From Rhizobium sp. Q54 (GTDB lineage Bacteria > Pseudomonadota > Alphaproteobacteria > Rhizobiales > Beijerinckiaceae), in NCBI GenBank assembly GCA_945901195.1, contig CAMDKB010000234.1, positions 1 through 7,419 on the forward strand: a DNA stretch of 7,419 bases. The letters are read 5' to 3'. The translations under genes and the position numbers were made by a program. This document shows, piece by piece, positions 1-6,269 of the stretch. Positions within the stretch are counted from its first letter, which is position 1, and each line of letters begins with the position of its first letter. The notes beneath the pieces are model-generated. The model searched no databases. It saw nothing but the letters and a program-made list of their open reading frames with translations, and had not been told where the DNA came from.

Positions 1-1140
1 ATCTATACCGCCACAGAAAAAGACCTGCCGGACTGGGCTGGCAATCCGCTTTCCCATTACGAACGCAACATGAAGCCGGGCAGCGCTTTTGCGCGCGCGA
101 GTTTCAATCCGGAAGGCGCGGGTTGCGAGATGGTTGGCATGCTGGCAGAGGCCGGCGTCGACGCCATGTATCAGACCGCGTTCATAGATGCCGTCGTTGA
201 TAACGGAAAAATCAGCGCCGCCATCATACAGAATGCGTCTGGCTTGCAAGCCGTGCGCGGCAAGGTTTTCATCGACGGCACAGGCACGGCGGAACTGGCG
301 GCGCGCGCAGGTGTGCCCTACGTCAGTGGCGGTGGCGGCCAGCCCGCAGGCGCCGAGTGGGATGGCGTCAAGCGGCCTATCCCCGGTGGTTTGTTGTGGA
401 CAATGACCGGCGTCGAATACGACAAGCTCGCGCGGCATCAACGCACTTCGAACGATCCCTGGCTGACGCGTGTGATCGAAGAAGCGACTGCCGCCGGAGA
501 TATTCCGGCCGGGCTCTACCGGCCGCGGATGAAAGGGGAAAGCGTCTATGGCGAAGCCTATATTGGCCACCCCACGCTTGACATGAGCCCGATCAGCGCC
601 CCGGGCACGTTCATCATCTGGCAGAATGTGCCTTACGAATGGGCGCTGCAAATGGATGAAAGCGCTGCGGACGAAACGCGAGCACGGCGCGAGCTGCGCG
701 GATTCATCGACGCTGAGGCCCGCTTCCTGAAGAAATATGTGCCGGGATTCGAAAACGCCGCGCTTTGCGACATCGGCCGTTTTGTCGGCATTCGCGATGG
801 CCGCCATCCCCTCGGCGAGCATACGTTCTCAATACAGGACGCGATCGAAGGTCACGAATTTCCCGATGCAGTGACAAGGCCGATGACCAAGACATTCTTC
901 TGGGACGGTTATCGCAAACACAAATTTACTGTGCCTTACAGGAGCTTTCTTCCCAAAAAAATCAACAACCTGCTGCTGACGGGGGCTTCGCTCTCGTTCA
1001 CCTACGAAACCATTTTCATGGTGATGCGGAATTTTCCGTGGTGCACACAAACCGGCGAAATAGCGGGGTTTGCCGCGGCGCGGGCGATCGGCAAAGGGAT
1101 CAGCGTCAAAGAGCTGGAGTGGAAACAGCCCTATTTTTAA
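1..1140 (+). CDS. FAD-dependent oxidoreductase, C-terminal part (5' end outside window)
   Basis: The frame is open from the first base and ends at a TAA at 1138-1140. It gives 379 residues without the N-terminal GxGxxG dinucleotide-binding motif, which must lie to the left. The first ATG at 70 is internal, because the reading continues in frame upstream with similar composition. Family signs are the strand and turn FIDGTGTAELAARAGVPY (about 268-321), typical of the second FAD-contact region in FAD_oxidored-type flavoproteins. Further on are the block DIGRFVGIRDGRHPLGEH (about 769-822), resembling the conserved R-x-G-x-R region, and a C-terminal FAD-closing segment, LLLTGASLSF followed by TGEIAGFAAARAIG (about 970-1095). 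The reaction cannot be told; relatives oxidise varied small substrates. A strong terminator follows and the next gene is on the other strand, so this gene ends its own transcription unit. Its link to the catabolic operon on the right is only by proximity. Confidence 0.85.
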   Translation: MYTATEKDLPDWAGNPLSHYERNMKPGSAFARASFNPEGAGCEMVGMLAEAGVDAMYQTAFIDAVVDNGKISAAIIQNASGLQAVRGKVFIDGTGTAELAARAGVPYVSGGGGQPAGAEWDGVKRPIPGGLLWTMTGVEYDKLARHQRTSNDPWLTRVIEEATAAGDIPAGLYRPRMKGESVYGEAYIGHPTLDMSPISAPGTFIIWQNVPYEWALQMDESAADETRARRELRGFIDAEARFLKKYVPGFENAALCDIGRFVGIRDGRHPLGEHTFSIQDAIEGHEFPDAVTRPMTKTFFWDGYRKHKFTVPYRSFLPKKINNLLLTGASLSFTYETIFMVMRNFPWCTQTGEIAGFAAARAIGKGISVKELEWKQPYF

Positions 1141-1162
1141 AACGCAGCTTGAATATGGAGGG

Positions 1163-1198
1163 TGTTCCCGGAGCACTGAATGTCCGGGAACATTTTTT
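1163..1198 (+). terminator. Intrinsic (Rho-independent) terminator
   Basis: A perfect 10-base-pair stem, TGTTCCCGGA (1163-1172) with TCCGGGAACA (1183-1192), encloses a 10-base loop and is followed directly by six T residues (1193-1198). It lies 22 bases after the stop codon of the flavoprotein gene. The T run is on the plus strand only, so it should stop plus-strand transcription. The same hairpin lies 13 bases beyond the stop codon of the minus-strand methyltransferase-like gene, but read in that direction it has no T run. Confidence 0.9.
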
Positions 1199-1205
1199 CA
1201 TTTTC

Positions 1206-2024
1206 CTAGCGCGAAGCGCTCCAGTTGCCGGCTTTACCGCCGGTGTCGGTAACGCCTTCAATCAGCTTCCCTATGACATAGCCGGTGTATTGGATATTAC
1301 CCACTGTGAAATTAATCTGGTTGCCGCTTAGCTTGCCATTAGTGATCGCAGCGCCTTTCAGCGTGCCGGTCAGCATCTGGTATTTCTGTTCGAACTTGAG
1401 TTCGTCGTCGCCTACCTTCCATGTGCCCTCCACCTTGGCGGGGACGACCCAATGATAGACGCGGCAATAGGATTGGCAGCCTTCCGTGACCTGCGCGGAT
1501 TCATCGGCAGCCCAATCACCCATATCGAATGAATTGGACACGATGCGTGTACCGGGCTTCATATCCAGAATTTTCGGGCGCAACCGTGTGTTGATGCTGG
1601 GAAGCAGGAACATGGTCAGAACGGTCGCGTTGGAAAAATCCATTTCGAACAGGTCGGCTTTTGCGAAATAGGCCTTGTTGGCAATACCTTCCTTGGCGGC
1701 TTCCTGGCGGGACAGGTCGACCATGTTGGGATTGTATTCAATGCCCATGGCGCGCGCCCCACGCTTGGCGGCGGTGATCACAGTGCGGCCGTCGCCCGAA
1801 CCAAGATCCATCACGAAATCATTGGGCGTGACCTTGCCGAGATCCAGCATCTTGTTGACCACTACCATCGAGGTTGGCACCCAGACAACGTCCTTGCCCT
1901 GCTGGCCGACCTCGGGCTGGAAATCCGGCTTGGCGGGCGCCTGCGCGAAGGCAATACCGCCCACCAGAACAGCTCCGGCGAAAGACAGGGCAGCCGCCCG
2001 GGGAAACAATTTCAGCACTTTCAT
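1206..2024 (-). CDS. Exported class I SAM-methyltransferase-fold protein with C-terminal beta domain
   Basis: The chosen start (ATG at 2022-2024) gives 272 residues. It has a good GGAGG site 5 bases upstream and begins directly with a signal peptide (lysine at residues 2 and 5, hydrophobic core about 9-26, AFAQA cleavage region near 25-29). The same frame stays open to an ATG at 2132, but the extra 36 residues would bury the signal. Residues about 45-195 are a Rossmann methyltransferase domain: motif I VMDLGSGDGR (71-80), the acidic residue E96 in GIEYNP at the end of beta 2, and the later TMFLLPSIN (137-145) and SNSFDMGDW (163-171) segments. The motif I form resembles that of FAM173-type protein lysine methyltransferases. 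Residues about 199-272 look like a small beta-rich domain (GTW...YTGYVIG...W-x-A-x-R end). A Cys pair (C183, C187) could form a disulfide after export. The substrate is unknown. How a SAM enzyme would work in the periplasm is unclear, so it may be a non-methylating relative or may not be exported as predicted. Confidence 0.8.
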   Translation of the reverse strand: MKVLKLFPRAAALSFAGAVLVGGIAFAQAPAKPDFQPEVGQQGKDVVWVPTSMVVVNKMLDLGKVTPNDFVMDLGSGDGRTVITAAKRGARAMGIEYNPNMVDLSRQEAAKEGIANKAYFAKADLFEMDFSNATVLTMFLLPSINTRLRPKILDMKPGTRIVSNSFDMGDWAADESAQVTEGCQSYCRVYHWVVPAKVEGTWKVGDDELKFEQKYQMLTGTLKGAAITNGKLSGNQINFTVGNIQYTGYVIGKLIEGVTDTGGKAGNWSASR

Positions 2025-2050
2025 ACATTCCTCCACTGGATACGCAGTCC

Positions 2051-2071
2051 GCGCGCAGGGCAATTGCGCGC
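2051..2071 (-). other. GC-rich hairpin in leader of the methyltransferase-like gene
   Basis: The arms GCGCGCA (2051-2057) and TGCGCGC (2065-2071) pair over seven base pairs around a seven-base loop. The element lies 26 bases upstream of the minus-strand start codon, and downstream of the promoter proposed at 2089-2117, so it would fall in the 5' untranslated RNA. An alternative pairing, AGGGCA (2057-2062) with TGCCCT (2073-2078), overlaps it. It has no T run, so it is not a terminator. Possible roles are transcript stability or protein binding. The region is GC-rich enough that chance is a real alternative. Confidence 0.3.
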
Positions 2072-2088
2072 CTGCCCTTGACCTCGCT

Positions 2089-2117
2089 AAACTAGGCCTG
2101 TGAGCCATCTCGAGCAA
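2089..2117 (-). promoter_or_regulatory. Candidate sigma-70-type promoter for the methyltransferase-like gene
   Basis: Read on the minus strand, TTGCTC (2117-2112) is separated by 17 bases from TAGTTT (2094-2089). Each hexamer matches the consensus at about half of its positions, with the ideal spacing. Transcription would start near 2082, giving a leader of roughly 58 bases that contains the 2051-2071 hairpin. This is a weak match found by eye only. Confidence 0.25.
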
Positions 2118-2208
2118 GCGATACTGGTTCAAAAAGACTTGCGGGCGGGAAATTCGGAAAAAACATAGCTGGAAAACCTGGGCTTATGTCTCGCCACTGG
2201 CGTTGAAG

Positions 2209-2270
2209 CGCCATCGGGGGCATAATTGCACTAACGAGAAGCAATCAAGAATGGGAGGTCGCCGATGGCG
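2209..2270 (+). promoter_or_regulatory. Inverted repeat that would pair with the dioxygenase start codon
   Basis: CGCCATCGG (2209-2217) is the exact reverse complement of CCGATGGCG (2262-2270), and the second arm contains the ATG at 2265-2267. If the RNA starts upstream of 2209, this nine-base-pair stem would hide the start codon and loop out the ribosome binding site (GGGAGG, 2253-2258). The left arm can also pair with TGGCG at 2198-2202 around a six-base loop (2203-2208), which would free the start. Mutually exclusive pairings of this kind are what a translational switch would need. No aptamer was recognised, and no transcription start is known. Confidence 0.3.
2215..2245 (+). promoter_or_regulatory. 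Candidate promoter and operator of the catabolic operon
   Basis: Two promoter readings overlap here. CATAAT (2221-2226) is one base away from the sigma-70 -10 consensus but has no good -35 partner. Alternatively, GG (2216-2217) and GC (2228-2229) lie ten bases apart with a perfect TTGCA at the second element, as in sigma-54 promoters, although the -24 part is otherwise poor. Over the same bases lies a perfect dyad, ATTGC (2225-2229) and GCAAT (2241-2245) with 11 bases between, which could be an operator for a dimeric regulator. Either start site would give a 24-32-base leader before the ATG. No regulator gene is visible in the window. Confidence 0.25.
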
Positions 2271-3131
2271 GTCATGGTCAAAAAATTGCATCCGCTGTTC
2301 AGCGCTGAAGTCACAGGCATTGACGCCCGGCATGACGAGGGACAATTGCGGGCGCAGATCGAAGCGCTGATGGACGAACATGCGGTCATTGTCTTGCGCG
2401 ATCAGAAGCTGGAGGACGCCTCACAGGTCGCGTTCACGAAACTCTTCGGTGAAGCGGAAATTGCGCCCAATTCGGGACGTGAAAAGATGCGGAGCGCGCA
2501 TCCGGAAATCTTCAACGTTACGAATCTGGCGGCTGATGGCGGCTTCCAGAAAGAAGACGATCCCGCCCGGAAATACCGTCTCGGCAATCACCTGTGGCAC
2601 ACCGATTCCTCATTTCGTCAGAATGCAGGGAAGTATTCGTTTTTGATGGCCCATACTGTTCCTGCCGAAGGGGCTGATACGGAGTTCACCGATACCCGCG
2701 CTGTCTATGATGCGCTGCCAGCCGCCACCAAAGTCCGGCTCGAAGGTTTGCGTGCGGAGCATTCCATCTGGTATTCGCGCGCGCTCAAAGGCCAATATCA
2801 GCCGAGCGAAGAGGAATTGCGCGTGCGCCCCCCCGCGCAGCATCCACTCGTGCGCACCCTTTCAGGCTCGAACCGCAAGGCGCTCTATATCGCCGCCCAC
2901 GTTTCGCATATTCTGGGATGGAGCGAAGCGGAAAGCCGCCCGCTTGTCGACGAATTGATGGCCTTCGCCGTCCAAGCGCAATTTGTCTATGCTCATAAAT
3001 GGCGGCCGGGCGACATGGTGATCTGGGACAATCGTTGCACGATGCATCGTGCGACTGATTTCGAGGATAGCAAACTTGTTCGCGATCTGCGCCGCACGAC
3101 CGTGCGCGAAGGACTTTCCGTTGCAGCCTGA
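2265..3131 (+). CDS. TauD/TfdA family Fe(II)/2-oxoglutarate dioxygenase
   Basis: This 288-residue protein has the usual length for TauD/TfdA enzymes, which use O2 and 2-oxoglutarate to hydroxylate a substrate, often an anionic one, and release succinate and CO2. The iron triad is visible as H112 and D114 (LWHTDSSF) and H261 (NRCTMHRATDF). T139 sits 24 residues after D114, as the family motif expects. R273 matches the arginine that holds 2-oxoglutarate (TauD R266), and R277 matches the TauD arginine that binds the taurine sulfonate (R270), so a carboxylate, sulfonate or similar substrate is likely. The start at 2265 has GGAGG (2254-2258) six bases upstream; the in-frame ATG at 2274 is too far away. 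The protein lacks a signal peptide and should be cytosolic. It is the first gene of the operon, and a VOC gene follows 23 bases later. The sequence looks closer to TfdA than to gamma-butyrobetaine hydroxylase, but the substrate cannot be named. Confidence 0.92.
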   Translation: MAVMVKKLHPLFSAEVTGIDARHDEGQLRAQIEALMDEHAVIVLRDQKLEDASQVAFTKLFGEAEIAPNSGREKMRSAHPEIFNVTNLAADGGFQKEDDPARKYRLGNHLWHTDSSFRQNAGKYSFLMAHTVPAEGADTEFTDTRAVYDALPAATKVRLEGLRAEHSIWYSRALKGQYQPSEEELRVRPPAQHPLVRTLSGSNRKALYIAAHVSHILGWSEAESRPLVDELMAFAVQAQFVYAHKWRPGDMVIWDNRCTMHRATDFEDSKLVRDLRRTTVREGLSVAA

Positions 3132-3154
3132 GTATATTTGGAGAGGAGCACAAA

Positions 3155-3715
3155 ATGGATGACAATTCACCCCGCCGCCAAGCCAAACTGCTGACCCGCG
3201 GCCCCGAGCGGTTGCATCATTATGCATTCGTGATCCGCGACCAGGAAGTCAATCGCCAGTTCTTCGAAGACATTCTGGGAATTCCACTTGTCGCAACCTG
3301 GTGTGAAAAAGCTTTTCACAATGTACTCAAACGCGATATCGAATATTGCCACACATTCTACGGCTTCGCTGATGGCGGCGCGATTGCCTTTTTTCAATAT
3401 GCCGATGATGACGCCTATGAAAAGCTGAAGCCAACAAACGCATCTGTCGGGCATCATATTTCGTTCAAGGTTGACGAGAAAATTTTCGCCGAGATCGAAA
3501 CGCGCGTTGACAAAGCCAAAATCGACAAACGTGTCATCGACCATGGCTATTGCAAATCGATCTATCTCAACACGCCCGACGGACTGCGGCTGGAATTCAC
3601 TTTCGATCCGCCAGACGTTGAGGAGATCAACGCCCTGCGCGCCGCCGACGCCCACAGCGAACTTGCGCGCTGGCTCAAAGGCGATCGTCGCATCAACAAT
3701 GATATCCGTCACTAA
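3155..3715 (+). CDS. VOC superfamily protein (glyoxalase / extradiol dioxygenase fold)
   Basis: The product has 186 residues and contains one vicinal-oxygen-chelate unit of paired beta-alpha-beta-beta-beta modules at about residues 18-152. Likely metal ligands in the His-His-Glu pattern are H21 or H22 (RLHHYAF), H100 or H101 (GHHISF) and E147 (LRLEF). The segment DHGYCKSIYLNTPDG (129-143) is the conserved run before the last ligand strand, and H130 may be an active-site acid/base. Members can be glyoxalases, epimerases, resistance proteins or ring-cleaving extradiol dioxygenases, and the fold alone does not decide. The last 35 residues form a charged tail beyond the domain. The start has AGGAG (3144-3148) six bases upstream. 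Its position between an iron dioxygenase and a GMC oxidase suggests a catabolic role on the same compound. Confidence 0.85.
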   Translation: MDDNSPRRQAKLLTRGPERLHHYAFVIRDQEVNRQFFEDILGIPLVATWCEKAFHNVLKRDIEYCHTFYGFADGGAIAFFQYADDDAYEKLKPTNASVGHHISFKVDEKIFAEIETRVDKAKIDKRVIDHGYCKSIYLNTPDGLRLEFTFDPPDVEEINALRAADAHSELARWLKGDRRINNDIRH

Positions 3716-3748
3716 AGACACATCAAATAAAAGATCAGGGACGAAACG

Positions 3749-5368
3749 ATGCCCGATGGCAACGAATACGACTACATAATCGTAGGCGCTGGCTCCGCCG
3801 GCTGCGTGCTGGCCAACAGGCTGACAGAGGATTTTTCCGCGCGTGTGCTTCTCCTTGAAGCGGGCGGCAACGATAGCGATCCGTTGATTCATATTCCCAT
3901 CGGGCTCGGCAAGATCCACCAGCACAGATTGCATGACTGGGGCTATGACACCGAGCCGGAGCCCGGTCTGCACAATCGCAGCATCGAAGCGATGCGCGGC
4001 AAGGTGCTGGGTGGTTCGTCTTCCATCAACGTGATGGCCTACACGCGCGGCGACCATAACGACTACAACAAATGGGCGCATGAAGGCGCGACCGGCTGGT
4101 CGCATGATGACGTGCTACCCTATTTCCGGCGAGGCGAAAGCTGGGAGGACGGGGCGAACACCTGGCGCGGTGGCGACGGGCCAATTAAGACCGAATGGGC
4201 GCGCTCAAAGGACGTGATGTTCGATGCGTGGATCGCAGCCGGCAAGGCCGCCGGTTATCCGGTCACAGAGGATTTCAATGGCGCAAGGCACGAAGGGTTT
4301 GGCCGAATTCAATGCACGATTGGCGACGGCAAGCGCTGGTCTTCCGCGACTGGCTACCTGCGCCCCGCGCTGAAGCGCCCCAATCTCAAGCTGGAAATCA
4401 ATGCGCTGGCGACGCGTATCATCATGGAGGGCACGCACGCCAAGGGCATAGAATATATCAAGGACGGGAAAGCAATTGCCGTTCATGCAACCAAAGAAGT
4501 TCTCCTCGCCGCCGGCGCATTCAATACGCCACAATTGATGATGTTGTCGGGCATCGGTCCGTCCGCACATCTAAAGGAGATGGGGATCGCTACGCTGGCG
4601 GACTTGCCCGTCGGAGACAATCTGCAGGATCACATTGCCGCATGGTTCAACTGGCTGCGCAACGAACCTGGTGATTTCTATCATCTGCTGCGCGCTGACC
4701 GCATCGCGCTCGCCATGGTGCAAGGCTATCTCTTCGGAACCGGCCCGGCGACAAGCCTGCCGGGCGCGAGTTTCGCGTTCATCAAAACACGTAGCGAACT
4801 TGAATCGCCCGATGGCGAATTCATCTTCCGCGCGACGCGCCCTGATGCGCGCCCCTGGGTCCCCGGCATCAAGCCCGGTCTGCCTGATACTTATGCCGTG
4901 CGCCCCACTTTGCTGCAGCCCAAGAGCCGCGGCACGGTGCGCCTGCGTTCAAAAAACCCGGCTGATCATCCGCGCATAAAATTCGATTTTTTTGCGGAGC
5001 CTGATGACATGGTGAACCTGCTCGAAATCACGCAGCGCTCGCTTGATCTTGCCGCCCGCAAGGAAATCGATGAATTCCGCGGTGCGCCGTTTGCGCCTTC
5101 GGTGGAGATGAAAACCAAACAGCAGATGGAAGAGTGGATTCGCAAGACCGCACTGACCGTGCATCATCCCTCAAGCACATGCCCCATCGGAACCGTTGTC
5201 GATCCGCAATTGCGCGTGCATGGGATTGAAGGGCTGCGCGTGGTCGATGCTTCGGCCATGCCGAACATCGTCACCGCCCATATCAACGCGTGCGTGCTGA
5301 TGATGGGGGAAAAAGCGGCCGACATGATCCGTGGCCTGACGCCCATGCCGGCGGCAACGAACGCCTGA
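3749..5368 (+). CDS. GMC family FAD-dependent alcohol oxidase/dehydrogenase (choline dehydrogenase-like)
   Basis: At 539 residues it has the full length of bacterial GMC enzymes, which oxidise alcohols to aldehydes or ketones using FAD. The ADP-binding motif is VGAGSAG (12-18), with E37 at the end of beta 2 to hold the ribose. The first GMC signature covers about 82-101 (MRGKVLGGSSSINVMAYTRG) and the second about 256-270 (GAFNTPQLMMLSGIG). The C-terminal domain carries the catalytic histidine H473 in HHPSSTCPIG and, in AHINACVLMMGEKAADMI, N513 at the position of the second active-site residue. All key residues are present, so the enzyme should be active. There is no signal peptide, and the electron acceptor is unknown. 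The start at 3749 has only a modest AGGGA site (3737-3741), 33 bases after the VOC stop. Similarity to choline dehydrogenase is at family level only; the next gene suggests that it may make a beta-keto acid. Confidence 0.93.
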   Translation: MPDGNEYDYIIVGAGSAGCVLANRLTEDFSARVLLLEAGGNDSDPLIHIPIGLGKIHQHRLHDWGYDTEPEPGLHNRSIEAMRGKVLGGSSSINVMAYTRGDHNDYNKWAHEGATGWSHDDVLPYFRRGESWEDGANTWRGGDGPIKTEWARSKDVMFDAWIAAGKAAGYPVTEDFNGARHEGFGRIQCTIGDGKRWSSATGYLRPALKRPNLKLEINALATRIIMEGTHAKGIEYIKDGKAIAVHATKEVLLAAGAFNTPQLMMLSGIGPSAHLKEMGIATLADLPVGDNLQDHIAAWFNWLRNEPGDFYHLLRADRIALAMVQGYLFGTGPATSLPGASFAFIKTRSELESPDGEFIFRATRPDARPWVPGIKPGLPDTYAVRPTLLQPKSRGTVRLRSKNPADHPRIKFDFFAEPDDMVNLLEITQRSLDLAARKEIDEFRGAPFAPSVEMKTKQQMEEWIRKTALTVHHPSSTCPIGTVVDPQLRVHGIEGLRVVDASAMPNIVTAHINACVLMMGEKAADMIRGLTPMPAATNA

Positions 5369-5383
5369 TTTCTGGAGATAAGT

Positions 5384-6262
5384 ATGACAAAACGTATCAT
5401 CACTTGCGCCGTGACCGGCGGTGCGCCTGTGACGGGCCGAAATCCCAATGTGCCTATCACGCCGAGGCAAATCGCCGATTCCGCGATCGAGGCTGCAAAA
5501 GCGGGAGCCGCTATCGTGCATCTTCATGCGCGCGACCCTGAAACCAAAGCCGGCAGCATGCGGCTCGACCTGTTTCAGGAGATCGTCGGTCGCATTCGCG
5601 ACAGTGGCATTGATGTCGTCATCAATCTTTCGACCGGCGATGGCGCGATGTTTGCGTCCAATCCTGACAATCCCGGTGTTGCAGGCCCCGGCAGCAACAT
5701 GCGTCTGGCCAGCGAGCGTGTGCGTCACGTCGTCGACCTCAAGCCCGAAATCTGCAGTCTTGATTTCAACACCATGTGGTTCCGAAATCGCGCCTTCATC
5801 AATTCGCCAGAGATGATCACGCAAATGGCGCAAATGATATATGAAGCAGGCACGACGCCGGAACTGGAAATCTTCGATACAGGCGACCTGCACCTTGCCG
5901 CCCATCTGATGTCGACGGGCGTGATCAAGACACCGGCGTTTTATCAGATCGTGCTTGGTGTAAGTTATGGTGCGAGCGCATCAACCGAAACCATGATGTA
6001 TATGCGTGATCTCTTGCCCAAAGGCATGCAATGGGCCGCGTTTGGTATAGCCCAGCATGAGTTTCCCATGCTGGCGCAGGCCATGTTGCTGGGCGGCCAC
6101 GCGCGCGTGGGCTTCGAGGACAATCTGTATGTGGCGCGTGGTGAACTTGCTAAAAGCAACGCGCAGCTGGTGGAAAAAGGCGTCGGCATCATGAAGTCCC
6201 TCGGGCTTGAACCGGCCACACCTAAGGAAGCGCGTGAAATTCTCGGCTTGCCCGCAAAGTGA
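5384..6262 (+). CDS. BKACE family beta-keto acid cleavage enzyme (DUF849)
   Basis: The 292-residue protein matches the BKACE family, whose founder Kce cleaves 3-keto-5-aminohexanoate. These zinc TIM-barrel enzymes react a beta-keto acid with acetyl-CoA to give acetoacetate and a new acyl-CoA. Zinc ligands are H46 and H48 (VHLHARDP) and E245 (RVGFEDN). R241, E245 and D246 line up with Kce R226, E230 and D231 at a constant offset of 15, and NLSTG (81-85) matches the substrate-binding serine region. Catalytic machinery therefore appears complete. Substrates in the family range over amino, acidic, hydrophobic and betaine-like keto acids, and this member's class cannot be set by eye. GGAGA (5374-5378) precedes the start by five bases, 15 bases after the GMC stop. 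The placement after an alcohol-oxidising enzyme is the same logic as in carnitine breakdown, where a dehydrogenase feeds a BKACE enzyme. Confidence 0.92.
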   Translation: MTKRIITCAVTGGAPVTGRNPNVPITPRQIADSAIEAAKAGAAIVHLHARDPETKAGSMRLDLFQEIVGRIRDSGIDVVINLSTGDGAMFASNPDNPGVAGPGSNMRLASERVRHVVDLKPEICSLDFNTMWFRNRAFINSPEMITQMAQMIYEAGTTPELEIFDTGDLHLAAHLMSTGVIKTPAFYQIVLGVSYGASASTETMMYMRDLLPKGMQWAAFGIAQHEFPMLAQAMLLGGHARVGFEDNLYVARGELAKSNAQLVEKGVGIMKSLGLEPATPKEAREILGLPAK

Positions 6263-6269
6263 GAGCAAC

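Noticed and set aside
765..1331. 188-codon plus-strand frame running across the end of the flavoprotein gene and through the terminator
   Set aside because: It overlaps the conserved C-terminus of the flavoprotein, crosses an intrinsic terminator, and then runs antisense to the methyltransferase-like gene.
2025..2132. 36-codon upstream extension of the methyltransferase-like gene
   Set aside because: The ATG at 2024 has a good GGAGG site and begins with a signal peptide; the extension would also cover the probable promoter and leader hairpin.
2139..2167. TTGCGG with AACATA 17 bases downstream as the promoter of the dioxygenase operon
   Set aside because: The second hexamer matches the -10 consensus at only two positions, so it is not better than chance.
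2251..2253. ATG just upstream of the dioxygenase start
   Set aside because: It is out of frame with the dioxygenase and overlaps the ribosome binding site.
3167..4105. 312-codon open frame on the minus strand opposite the VOC and GMC genes
   Set aside because: It overlaps two well-identified plus-strand genes, shows no recognisable domain, and is a codon-bias shadow common in GC-rich DNA.
5171..5905. 244-codon open frame on the minus strand opposite the GMC and BKACE genes
   Set aside because: Same reason: the plus strand is fully explained by conserved enzymes, and the translation has no family features.
2265..6262. Assignment of the operon to gamma-butyrobetaine/carnitine breakdown
   Set aside because: The order of chemistry is similar, but the dioxygenase lacks the extra N-terminal domain of gamma-butyrobetaine hydroxylase and no carnitine dehydrogenase is present; only the analogy is kept.
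6207..6269. 21-codon upstream extension of the solute-binding protein gene
   Set aside because: It would overlap the end of the BKACE gene and place residues in front of a clear signal peptide that starts at 6270.
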